The position numbers were made by a program, and so were the translations under genes. Of a stretch of 14,940 nucleotides of DNA, positions 7,403-13,752 are shown piece by piece. Source of the DNA: Actinomycetes bacterium (GTDB taxonomy: Bacteria; Actinomycetota; Thermoleophilia; Solirubrobacterales; 70-9). The number at the start of each line of letters is the position of its first letter. The first letter of the stretch is position 1. Location of the stretch: NCBI GenBank assembly GCA_023434465.1, contig JAEYSQ010000217.1, forward strand, positions 1-14,940, read 5' to 3'. The notes under the pieces are model-generated. The model ran no database searches and was not told the origin of the DNA. It saw only the letters and a program-made list of their open reading frames with translations.

Positions 7403-7609
7403 GCGGTAGTGAAGATCATCGAGCTGGTCGGCAGCTCACGGGTTTCGACAGACGACGCAGCCCAGCAGGCGCTGAAGCAGGCCCAGGATTCGCTTCGGAA
7501 CATCCGTGCCGTGGACATCGTCTCGACCGGAATTCGTGGCGAGAATCTTGACGAGTACCGCGCCCACGTCCGGGTCGCGTTCCTGATCGAGGGCAAAGAC
7601 GTCACGTAA
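7400..7609 (+). CDS. Dodecin family flavin-binding protein
   Basis: 69 residues, the normal dodecin length. The characteristic pattern is VVKIIELVGSS (3-13), a helix with DDAAQQALKQAQDSLRNI (18-35), then AVDIVSTGIRGENLDEYRAHVRVAFLIEG. This is the beta-alpha-beta-beta fold that assembles into hollow dodecamers storing or buffering flavins in the cytoplasm. KIIELVGSS and EYRAHVRVAF are the most diagnostic pieces. The tryptophan that stacks on the flavin in Halobacterium and Thermus dodecins is absent: the equivalent region reads NIRAVDIV, with Ala at the expected place, as in a number of other bacterial relatives. Flavin affinity may therefore differ. The gene has a strong ribosome binding site and stands 30 bp after the epsilon-like gene. 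No functional tie to its neighbours is obvious. Confidence 0.9.
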   Translation: MAVVKIIELVGSSRVSTDDAAQQALKQAQDSLRNIRAVDIVSTGIRGENLDEYRAHVRVAFLIEGKDVT

Positions 7610-7617
7610 CCGCAGCC

Positions 7618-7677
7618 GGGCGGGGTCCGACCCGTCCTCCCGGTCAGAGCCGCCCCTTCCTGGGGGAGGGATCGGAC
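7618..7677 (+). other. GC-rich region able to form nested hairpins, possible weak terminator
   Basis: GGGCGG (7618-7623) can pair with CCGCCC (7650-7655), and GTCCGA (7625-7630) with TCGGAC (7672-7677). The two pairings are mutually exclusive. No T-run follows, so an intrinsic terminator is doubtful. It may instead be structure at the 3' end of the dodecin mRNA or in the leader of the next gene. Confidence 0.25.
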
Positions 7678-7704
7678 GCAACTTGTGACCGAGAGGACGG
7701 TTGG

Positions 7705-9222
7705 ATGATTCAGATGATGCGAAAAACCTGGAATTTTGGAATGGTCGCGGCGACGGCCCTGGCTCTGCTCGGCTGCTTGGCGTTCGCTTTCTGCTTGCGG
7801 GGGACGGTCGCTAACGCCGCGACCCCGCCGAAGCGAGTCCTCGCTGCCTCACCCTCCCTCTACCCCAGTTTCAACTGGAAGCAGCGTGATTACGTGGTCC
7901 GGTGCAAGGCGGGCAAGCGCAACCCCCGCCTCCGACTGAACCTGCCGGGCGCCTGGAAGGCGCGAGTCGGAGCCACCCCCTTCAAAGGAGGGCAGTTCGC
8001 CACCCGGATCAACAATGGTCCCGGTGCCGGCACACCGGTCGCGATTCGTCGTCCCGGCGTCGGAATCGCCGGCTTCCGCGTGCGCTGCCTGCCTCGGGAC
8101 TTTCCCCGGTTCAGGTTCAAGCGCTACAGGGCGGGTGGGCCACGACTGACATTTGCCCAGGTCGGCGGAAACTACGCGGTGTTCTTCGACCGGGCCGGCA
8201 CGCCCGTGTGGTGGATGAAGAATGGAATTCCCCCGCTGCACCCGCAGGTCCTCAAGGACGGCACGATTTCCTGGCTGGTCAGGGAGCGCGGCACAAAGGG
8301 GCGAGCCGGAGGAACCAACGGCCGGTTCGGATGGGGAATCCGAAGGCTGAACGGAAAACTGGTCCGGTACGTCAGCGGAGCCAGGAACGTCCTGACGGAC
8401 GCCCATGAACTGATGCTTCTGGCCAACGGCAACTACCTGGTCAACACCTTCCCGCGGGACCGGGGTCTGAACCTGAAGCCATTTGGTGGTCCGGCCCGGG
8501 CGGTCGGTCGCGGCAACGAGATCCAGGAGATCACCCCCCGCGGTCGTCTCGTCTGGAAGTGGAACACCGGGGATCACGTCGAACTGGCCGAAACCGGCCG
8601 TTGGTGGAAACGGATCCTGAAGCGGCGTCAGCCCTTCGACTACCTGCATTTCAATTCGGCCGAACCGGTCGGCGACTCCATGGTCATGTCGTTCCGGCAT
8701 CTGGATGCCGTCTACAAGATCGATCGTTCGACCGGAAAGATCCTCTGGAAGCTCGGCGGGACACCGACCGACGAGCGTCTCGAAGTGTTGAACGACCCGC
8801 ACGGCGCATTCCCGTTCGGCGGTCAGCACGACGCCCGGGTCGATGAGCCGGGAGTCGTCAGCGTCTTCGACAACGCGACCGACCTCAGGCGCCCGCCACG
8901 AGTGGTCCGCTACCGGATCGATGAAGAGGCGGGCACCGCCACCTTGATCTCGTCCTTCAGGGACCGGCAGGTGCCGCTGTCGAGCTGCTGCGGATCCGCC
9001 CGGCAATTGCCGGATGGGGAGTGGCTCGTCAACTGGGGTGGCCTGGGGAACATCCGCAGGTCCGGCATCTACAACCTGGTCGGTGCCTACTCGCCGGAAG
9101 GCAGGCCAATTTTCCGGCTCTGGACCTACGGCAAGCACATGTACCGGGCTCAACCCGTGACCGGCAAGTTCCCGTCAATCAAGAGACTCCGGATGGCGAT
9201 GGACAGTCGGCGTCCGCGCTGA
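7705..9222 (+). CDS. Arylsulfotransferase (ASST)-like exported protein, second paralogue
   Basis: 505 residues. The ATG at 7705 is preceded 8 nt upstream by GAGAGG (7691-7696), which favours it over the nearby in-frame ATGs at 7714 and 7717. The signal sequence has Arg6-Lys7, a hydrophobic core at about 12-31 and a likely cleavage at VANA-AT (38-39); it looks secreted or membrane-tethered rather than lipidated. The mature part parallels the protein at 5735: FNWKQRDYVVRC...FRVRCLPRDFPRF (56-136), YAVFFDRAGTPVWWM (157-171), AHELMLLANGNYLVN (233-247), FDYLHFNSAEPV (311-322), SFRHLDAVYKIDRSTGKILWKLGG (329-352) and GGQHDARVD (372-380). His234, His315, His332 and His375 are shared, as are the Cys67/Cys128 pair. 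An extra Cys-Cys (428-429) replaces Gly-Phe of the first copy. It belongs to the Arylsulfotran_2-like family; substrate and actual chemistry are unknown. Confidence 0.78.
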   Translation: MIQMMRKTWNFGMVAATALALLGCLAFAFCLRGTVANAATPPKRVLAASPSLYPSFNWKQRDYVVRCKAGKRNPRLRLNLPGAWKARVGATPFKGGQFATRINNGPGAGTPVAIRRPGVGIAGFRVRCLPRDFPRFRFKRYRAGGPRLTFAQVGGNYAVFFDRAGTPVWWMKNGIPPLHPQVLKDGTISWLVRERGTKGRAGGTNGRFGWGIRRLNGKLVRYVSGARNVLTDAHELMLLANGNYLVNTFPRDRGLNLKPFGGPARAVGRGNEIQEITPRGRLVWKWNTGDHVELAETGRWWKRILKRRQPFDYLHFNSAEPVGDSMVMSFRHLDAVYKIDRSTGKILWKLGGTPTDERLEVLNDPHGAFPFGGQHDARVDEPGVVSVFDNATDLRRPPRVVRYRIDEEAGTATLISSFRDRQVPLSSCCGSARQLPDGEWLVNWGGLGNIRRSGIYNLVGAYSPEGRPIFRLWTYGKHMYRAQPVTGKFPSIKRLRMAMDSRRPR

Positions 9223-9245
9223 GTCCTGTTACCTTTCCGGATCCC

Positions 9246-9650
9246 ATGGCCGACGAAGAAGTGACTGAACTCCAGCCGTTCGAACGCAACTCTGACGAGG
9301 TGGCCGATCTGGTCGCTGCCGGAGCCCGGCTGATCGACGTTCGTACGGCCCATGAGCACGAGGCTGCCCGCCTGGCGAACTCCGAGCGGATCGGCCTCGA
9401 GGAACTGCTCGACCGCAAGGATGAAATCGGCAAGGACGAGACCGTCGTCTTCTATTGCCGGGTCGGCAACCGTTCGGGCATGGCGGCGGAGGCTTTCTCC
9501 GGTGCCGGGTTCGACGTTCACAATCTCTCGGGGGGAATCGTCCAGTGGATCGAGGACGGCCAGCCGATCGAACCTGTGGACGGTTATGTGGCGGAACCGG
9601 GCGAAGCCGCGGCCATCCTCGAAGCGAAAGCCCGCGCCGCCGGCAACTGA
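9246..9650 (+). CDS. Single-domain rhodanese-like sulfurtransferase
   Basis: 134 residues from the ATG at 9246. The frame is open further upstream, but that part lies inside the preceding gene. Rhodanese landmarks: ARLIDVRTAHEHEAARLANSERI (27-49), corresponding to the LIDVRxxxExxxGHIxGAxxI block; the active-site loop CRVGNRSGMAA (71-81) with Cys71 as persulfide acceptor; and GFDVHNLSGGIVQWIEDGQPIE (88-109). The C-terminal 24 residues (YVAEPGEAAAILEAKARAAGN) form an added acidic/Ala-rich helix. The six-residue loop ending in Arg-Ser is that of thiosulfate/persulfide sulfurtransferases rather than Cdc25-like phosphatases. It is cytoplasmic, with no signal. It starts 23 bp after the arylsulfotransferase-like gene and precedes the sulfate-assimilation genes, so sulfane sulfur trafficking is a reasonable inference. 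No Shine-Dalgarno sequence is seen. Confidence 0.88.
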   Translation: MADEEVTELQPFERNSDEVADLVAAGARLIDVRTAHEHEAARLANSERIGLEELLDRKDEIGKDETVVFYCRVGNRSGMAAEAFSGAGFDVHNLSGGIVQWIEDGQPIEPVDGYVAEPGEAAAILEAKARAAGN

Positions 9651-9687
9651 TCCTCGGGCGGTCGACGGGTCCGGGACGGCGGTACTT

Positions 9688-9730
9688 CCCAAAAACCGTC
9701 GCTGCGCTCCTCATTCCGGAGGTTTTTGGG
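9688..9730. repeat. 10-bp perfect inverted repeat (possible terminator or dispersed element)
   Basis: CCCAAAAACC (9688-9697) and GGTTTTTGGG (9721-9730) are perfect inverted arms around a 23-nt loop. One extra G interrupts further pairing (TTCCC... / ...GGGGAA). It starts 38 bp after the rhodanese stop and could act as a transcript 3' end, but the T-run lies inside the stem rather than after it. It could also be a copy of a dispersed palindromic element. Confidence 0.5.
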
Positions 9731-9847
9731 GAACACCCCCGACCCGGACCCTGCAGAACCGGTGGATTCCGGGATCAGCGTTGATGTGTTCTCTGGGGAC
9801 ACTTTTGGGTGACCGGGCTACTGCGTTTTCGGAGTAATCCATGAAAT

Positions 9848-9893
9848 CCGGTCCGATTTAGGTCTTTTTGCTAGCGTTACCGGTCCGATTTAG
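9848..9893 (+). repeat. Perfect 14-bp direct repeat ahead of the sulfite reductase gene (candidate operator)
   Basis: CCGGTCCGATTTAG occurs at 9848-9861 and again, without mismatch, at 9880-9893. The starts are 32 bp apart, close to three helical turns, so a regulator could sit on the same DNA face at both. The copies flank a candidate -10 (TAGCGT, 9872-9877): one falls at the -35 position and one over the expected transcription start. I found no other copy of the full 14-mer in the window. Confidence 0.6.
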
Positions 9894-9920
9894 TCGCCCA
9901 CGCCTTTCCGTAGCAGGAGG
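9872..9920 (+). promoter_or_regulatory. Candidate -10 and ribosome binding site of the sulfite reductase gene
   Basis: TAGCGT (9872-9877) is the best -10 in this interval, though no canonical -35 precedes it. AGGAGG (9915-9920) lies 8 nt before the ATG at 9929 and fixes that start. The implied leader is about 45 nt, so this gene, unlike cysH, has an ordinary 5' UTR. Confidence 0.45.
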
Positions 9921-9928
9921 AACCCCAA

Positions 9929-11827
9929 ATGGAGCCCACTTCGGCCCCGTCCAAACCGAAGACCGCCGACAAGCCCAAGCCGAAACCAGGTGACAAGGGA
10001 GTCGAGCAGGAGGAGGGCAAGCTCCAGACCGGCAAGGGCAAGCCCGGAACGCTGACCAACCCGGAGACTTACGACAACGTCCCCGGTCACATCATCCCGA
10101 TCATCGAAGAGGAGTTCGTCGATTTCGAGGGTGAAGCGAACCAGTTCCTCGACGGCGAGACGCCCGAAGACCAGTTCATCGGATTCCGCCTCAAGCAGGG
10201 TGTCTACGGCCAGCGCCAGCCCGGCGTGCAGATGGTGCGGGTGAAGCTCCCATTCGGCGGGGTCACCCCGGAGCAGATGGATGCCTTCGCTGACGCGGTA
10301 GAGAACTACGCTCCGCTCGACAAGGGCCACATCACGACCCGGCAGAACATCCAGATCCACCACGTCCCGCTCAACCAGATGGTCCACATGCTGCGCGACC
10401 TCGCGCCGAGCGGACTCTCTTCCCGTGAGGGCTGCGGCAACACGGTCCGCAACGTGACCGGCGACCCATGGGCCGGCGTGGCGGCGGACGAGATCTTCGA
10501 CCCGACCAGGTACGCGGGCGCCTACACCCGCTACTTCGTACGGCACCCGACCACGCAGCTGATGCCGCGCAAGATCAAGACCTCGTTCACCGGGTCCGAC
10601 GCGGACCGGGCAATGAGCGGCATCCATGACATCGCCTTCCTCAGCCGGATCCGTGACGGAGTCAAGGGCTTCGAGATCCGGGTCGGCGGCGGCACCTCGA
10701 TCATGCCCCGCGTCGCCCCGACGATCTACGACTTCGTCGAAGCCGACAACGGCGACTACATCAAGGTCTCCGAGGCGATTCTCCGGGTCTACGACCGCCA
10801 GGCCTGGCTCCGGCCGAACCGCGCCCGCGCCCGGATCAAGGTCCTCGTGGACAAGGTCGGGATCGAGGAAGTCCGGCGCATGGTCGACGAGGAACTAAAG
10901 GGCGGCTGGGTGGACGAGCGCGACTTTTCGATCGACCGTCTGGTCTTCGACGTCGACGAAGAGGCTTCGCTGACCGAACCCCTGGCCCCGACCGGTTCGC
11001 CGAACGGCGACCGGGCCGAGTTCGACCGCTACCTCGAAGCCAACGTCCAGCCCCAGCGGCAGGAGGGCTTCCACACGGTCGAGGTCAAGGTGGTCCGCGG
11101 CGACCTCACGCCCGAGCAGTTCCGTGGTCTCGGCCAGATCATGCGCGACTACACCGGCGGGTTCGCCCGGATGACCGTCCAGCAGAACATCGTGCTGCGC
11201 TGGGTCCGCGAAGAGTCGCTCTACGACGTCTGGAAGCGTCTCGGCGAACTCGGACTCGACGACGTCGGCCCCCGGAGGATCACCGACGTGGTGTCCTGCC
11301 CCGGGACTGACTCCTGCAAGATGGGGATCACCTCCTCGATGGGCCTCAACCAGGCCGTCCAGGAGCGGGTCGAGGCGATGAACATCACCGATCCGCTGAC
11401 CCGCGACATCCACATCAAGATGAGCGGCTGCCCGAACGGCTGCAGCCAGCACCACATAGCCAACATCGGCTTCTATGGCGCGTCGCTCAAGGTGGGTGGC
11501 AAGACCATCCCGGCCTATGTGCCCCACCTCGCCGGCAAGTACACGGACGGCGACACGATCTACGGCAAGCGACTGAAGTCACGCCTTCCGGCCCGGCGGG
11601 TTCCGGATGCAGTCGAGCGCTGGATCCGGCTCTACGAAGCCGAACGCGAAGACGGTGAAGTCTTCAACGCTTTCGTCGAGCGGGTCGGCACCGCCCGCAT
11701 GGAAGAAGAGGTCAAGGAGCTGACCATGCCGGTCGATTTCAACCTCGACAACATGCAGATGTTCATCGACTGGCAGCGTTCCGACCCGTACAGGGTCGAA
11801 CGCGGCGAAGGTGAGTGCGCGGTCTAG
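9929..11827 (+). CDS. sir: Ferredoxin-dependent sulfite/nitrite reductase (siroheme, 4Fe-4S); sulfite reductase by context
   Basis: 632 residues. The enzyme performs the six-electron reduction of sulfite to sulfide (or nitrite to ammonia) in the cytoplasm, with electrons from ferredoxin. The two-repeat architecture is visible: a first ferrodoxin-like half domain (QMVRVKLPFGGVTPEQMDAFADAV, 101-124), the substrate/siroheme segment HITTRQNIQIHHV (134-146) with REGCGNTVRNVTGDP (166-180), a second half domain (HTVEVKVVRGDLTPEQFRGL, 382-401) and TVQQNIVLRWV (416-426). The cluster ligands are Cys457 and Cys463 in CPGTDSC, then Cys501 and Cys505 in GCPNGC, as required for the 4Fe-4S-siroheme centre. 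About 50 N-terminal residues are an unusual Lys/Pro/Glu-rich extension that makes the protein longer than typical family members (roughly 550-580). The cysH, sat and cysC genes follow directly, which favours sulfite as substrate; the sequence alone does not exclude nitrite. Confidence 0.92.
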   Translation: MEPTSAPSKPKTADKPKPKPGDKGVEQEEGKLQTGKGKPGTLTNPETYDNVPGHIIPIIEEEFVDFEGEANQFLDGETPEDQFIGFRLKQGVYGQRQPGVQMVRVKLPFGGVTPEQMDAFADAVENYAPLDKGHITTRQNIQIHHVPLNQMVHMLRDLAPSGLSSREGCGNTVRNVTGDPWAGVAADEIFDPTRYAGAYTRYFVRHPTTQLMPRKIKTSFTGSDADRAMSGIHDIAFLSRIRDGVKGFEIRVGGGTSIMPRVAPTIYDFVEADNGDYIKVSEAILRVYDRQAWLRPNRARARIKVLVDKVGIEEVRRMVDEELKGGWVDERDFSIDRLVFDVDEEASLTEPLAPTGSPNGDRAEFDRYLEANVQPQRQEGFHTVEVKVVRGDLTPEQFRGLGQIMRDYTGGFARMTVQQNIVLRWVREESLYDVWKRLGELGLDDVGPRRITDVVSCPGTDSCKMGITSSMGLNQAVQERVEAMNITDPLTRDIHIKMSGCPNGCSQHHIANIGFYGASLKVGGKTIPAYVPHLAGKYTDGDTIYGKRLKSRLPARRVPDAVERWIRLYEAEREDGEVFNAFVERVGTARMEEEVKELTMPVDFNLDNMQMFIDWQRSDPYRVERGEGECAV

Positions 11828-11830
11828 CCT
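11825..11830 (+). promoter_or_regulatory. Candidate -10 element of a leaderless cysH transcript
   Basis: TAGCCT includes the stop codon of the sulfite reductase gene and ends 6 nt before the ATG at 11837. Transcription from it would begin at or next to the A of ATG. There is no Shine-Dalgarno sequence. cysH could therefore be transcribed on its own as well as by read-through. Confidence 0.4.
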
Positions 11831-11836
11831 TTCCTC

Positions 11837-12589
11837 ATGGAACCGTTCTCGACACTGAAACCGGCGCAGGATGTCGCAGCGGAGGCCGAGTCAGCCTCTG
11901 GCGTACTGGCTGCCCGGTTTGACGCCGAGGCCGAAGCCGCCCGGGTCGAGCCGCTCAATGCGAGCCAGTTGCTCGAGTGGGCTTTCGAACAGTTCGGGAG
12001 CGACATGTACATCGCCTGCTCGTTCCAGAAGACCAGTTCGGTCGTGATGCACCTGGCGACCGAGATCAACCCGGACGCGCGTTTCTTCTACGTCGATACC
12101 GACTTCCTTTTTCCCGAGACCTACCAGACCCGGGACCGGCTGGCCGAACACTTCGACGTCGAGTTCGAGCGCTGGCACAGCATCAGCCCGGAGCAGCAGG
12201 CCGAGCAGTTCGGCGACCAGCTCTGGAAGAGGGATCCGGATGCCTGCTGCGGTATCCGCAAGGTCGATCCGATGGCGAGGGCGCTTGCGTCCGGCGTCGA
12301 TTGCTGGGTTTCCGGCATCCGGCGCGAGGATTCGGCGACCCGGGCCGGCTCGCCCAAGTTCATGTGGGACAAGCGCTTCGACATCTGGAAACTGAACCCG
12401 CTGGCCGACTGGACCGAACGCGATGTCTGGACCCACCTCCACAAGCACCGGATCCCGTACAACCCGCTGCACGATCAGGGTTACCCTTCAATTGGGTGCA
12501 CCCATTGCACCCGCGCGGTGATGCCCGGCCAGTCCTCCCGCGACGGCCGCTGGTCCGGCTCCGGCAAGACGGAGTGCGGCATCAATTAG
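11837..12589 (+). CDS. cysH: Phosphoadenylyl-/adenylyl-sulfate reductase, 4Fe-4S (APS reductase) type
   Basis: 250 residues of the CysH family, which reduces activated sulfate to sulfite with thioredoxin or glutaredoxin as donor. The adenylyl-binding fold shows as ACSFQKTSSVVMHL (60-73), FFYVDTDFLFPETY (83-96) and WVSGIRREDSATRAGSP (157-173), then KLNPLADWTERDVW (185-198) and IPYNPLHDQGYPSIGC (206-221). Cys137-Cys138 and Cys221-x2-Cys224 are the four cluster ligands that mark assimilatory APS reductases and the bacterial enzymes that use APS directly; enterobacterial PAPS reductases lack them. The catalytic cysteine is Cys247 in the C-terminal KTECGIN (family consensus ECGLH/ECGIH). The first 40 residues are Ala/Glu-rich and variable. 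It lies 9 bp after the sulfite reductase gene and 92 bp before sat. APS as main substrate is inferred from the cysteines. Confidence 0.94.
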   Translation: MEPFSTLKPAQDVAAEAESASGVLAARFDAEAEAARVEPLNASQLLEWAFEQFGSDMYIACSFQKTSSVVMHLATEINPDARFFYVDTDFLFPETYQTRDRLAEHFDVEFERWHSISPEQQAEQFGDQLWKRDPDACCGIRKVDPMARALASGVDCWVSGIRREDSATRAGSPKFMWDKRFDIWKLNPLADWTERDVWTHLHKHRIPYNPLHDQGYPSIGCTHCTRAVMPGQSSRDGRWSGSGKTECGIN

Positions 12590-12623
12590 TCCGTCCGGCG
12601 CAGCATGTAATGCCCGTAACGGC

Positions 12624-12629
12624 TAGGCT
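12624..12629 (+). promoter_or_regulatory. Candidate -10 element ahead of sat
   Basis: TAGGCT sits within the 92-bp gap between cysH and sat, 52 nt before the ATG at 12682. It would give a leader of about 45 nt and argues against starting sat at the in-frame ATG at 12610. No -35 is recognisable, so the call is weak. Confidence 0.3.
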
Positions 12630-12681
12630 GCTGGATTCTTCACCTTTCCTGTCAACATTCCCCCCAACGACGAGCGTGACC

Positions 12682-13749
12682 ATGACCGAACTAGCTCTCC
12701 AGCTTTCCGAACGACAGACTGCCGATTTCGAAATGATCGGAAACGGCGGCTTTGCGCCGCTCACGGGCTTCCAGGGCTCGGCCGACTGGCAGCGGGTCTG
12801 CGACGAGATGAGGACCGCGGAAGGGGAGTACTGGCCGATCCCGATCACGCTGCCGACCGACCTCGAGTGCGAAGTCGGGGACGTGATCAGCCTGACCTCC
12901 GACGAGGGTAAGGCTCTGGGTTCGGTCACGGTCGAGGAGATCTTCGAGCGCGACATCGATCACGAGGCGAAGTCGGTCTACCAGACAGACGACCAGGAGC
13001 ACCCGGGCGTGGCCGCGATCCACGAAGAGGGCGCCCGCTGCATCGCCGGGCCGATCGAGGTCGAGGCGCTGCCCGACCACGAGGAAGCCTTCCAGCGCCG
13101 TTACCTGACGCCGGCCGAGTCGAAGCAGGCGTTCGCTGACCGCGGCTGGAAGCGCGTCGTCGCCTTTCAGACCCGCAACCCGATCCATCGCGCTCACGAG
13201 TACCTGACCAAGGCCGCCCTCGAGGTTTCCGACGGTCTCTTCATCCACCCGCTGATCGGCAAGACCAAGGCCGGTGATATTCCGGCCGACGTGCGGATGA
13301 AGTGCTACGAGCTGCTGATGGAGGACTACTACCCGAACGACCGGGTCATCCTCGGGGTCAACCCGTCGAAGATGCATTACGCCGGCCCCCGGGAGGCGGT
13401 GCTCCACGCGATCGTCCGTCGCAACTACGGCTGCACCCACTTCATCGTCGGCCGCGACCACGCCGGAGTCGGCGACTACTACGGCACCTACGACGCCCAG
13501 AAGATCTTCGACGACATCGACGTCTCCGAGCTCGGCATCGAGCCGCTCATGTTCGAACACACTTTCTGGTGTCACCGGTGTGAAGGCCTTGCCTCGAACA
13601 AGACCTGCCCCCATGACGCCGAAGACCGCCTTTTCCTATCCGGCACCAAGGTCCGGGAGATGCTGGGTAACGGCGAGATGCCGCCGCCCGAGTTCTCTCG
13701 CCCCGAGGTCGCCCAGATCTTGATTGACGCTTACAAGGAGGACAACTAA
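12682..13749 (+). CDS. sat: ATP sulfurylase (sulfate adenylyltransferase), homo-oligomeric Sat type
   Basis: 355 residues from the ATG at 12682; the GTG at 12676 is an in-frame alternative. The frame is open much further upstream, but that part overlaps cysH. Sat forms adenylyl sulfate (APS) and pyrophosphate from ATP and sulfate, the entry step of sulfate assimilation. Landmarks: GNGGFAPLTGF (20-30), typical of the family N-terminus; the nucleotide-binding QTRNPIHRAHEYL (163-175); GVNPSKMHYAGPREAVLHAIVRRNYG (225-250); GRDHAG (257-262); and a Cys297-x2-Cys300...Cys309-x-His311 zinc-type knuckle (WCHRC...KTCPH) found in many bacterial and archaeal Sat proteins. The C-terminus SGTKVREMLGNGEMPPPEFSRPEV (320-343) is standard. 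There is no fused kinase domain; the separate kinase gene begins 3 bp after the stop. The CysD/CysN type of sulfurylase is not involved. Confidence 0.95.
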   Translation: MTELALQLSERQTADFEMIGNGGFAPLTGFQGSADWQRVCDEMRTAEGEYWPIPITLPTDLECEVGDVISLTSDEGKALGSVTVEEIFERDIDHEAKSVYQTDDQEHPGVAAIHEEGARCIAGPIEVEALPDHEEAFQRRYLTPAESKQAFADRGWKRVVAFQTRNPIHRAHEYLTKAALEVSDGLFIHPLIGKTKAGDIPADVRMKCYELLMEDYYPNDRVILGVNPSKMHYAGPREAVLHAIVRRNYGCTHFIVGRDHAGVGDYYGTYDAQKIFDDIDVSELGIEPLMFEHTFWCHRCEGLASNKTCPHDAEDRLFLSGTKVREMLGNGEMPPPEFSRPEVAQILIDAYKEDN

Positions 13750-13752
13750 CCA

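Noticed and set aside
7849..9153. A 434-codon minus-strand open frame opposite the second arylsulfotransferase-like gene
   Set aside because: Antisense shadow: low-complexity Pro/Arg/Asp-rich translation, no recognisable domain, while the plus strand encodes a conserved paralogue with signal peptide and ribosome binding site.
9021..9245. In-frame upstream extension of the first rhodanese
   Set aside because: It overlaps the end of the arylsulfotransferase-like gene in another frame and adds nothing homologous to rhodanese.
9848..9893. Minimal CRISPR array or transposon end
   Set aside because: Only two 14-bp units with an 18-bp gap, no further copies, no cas gene or transposase; an operator pair is simpler.
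11977..12681. In-frame upstream extension of sat
   Set aside because: It lies across cysH in another frame. The family N-terminus (GNGGFAPLTGF near residue 20) fits a start at 12682.
12691..13614. A 307-codon minus-strand open frame opposite sat
   Set aside because: Antisense of the ATP sulfurylase gene, whose catalytic motifs are all intact; the opposite reading has no motifs.
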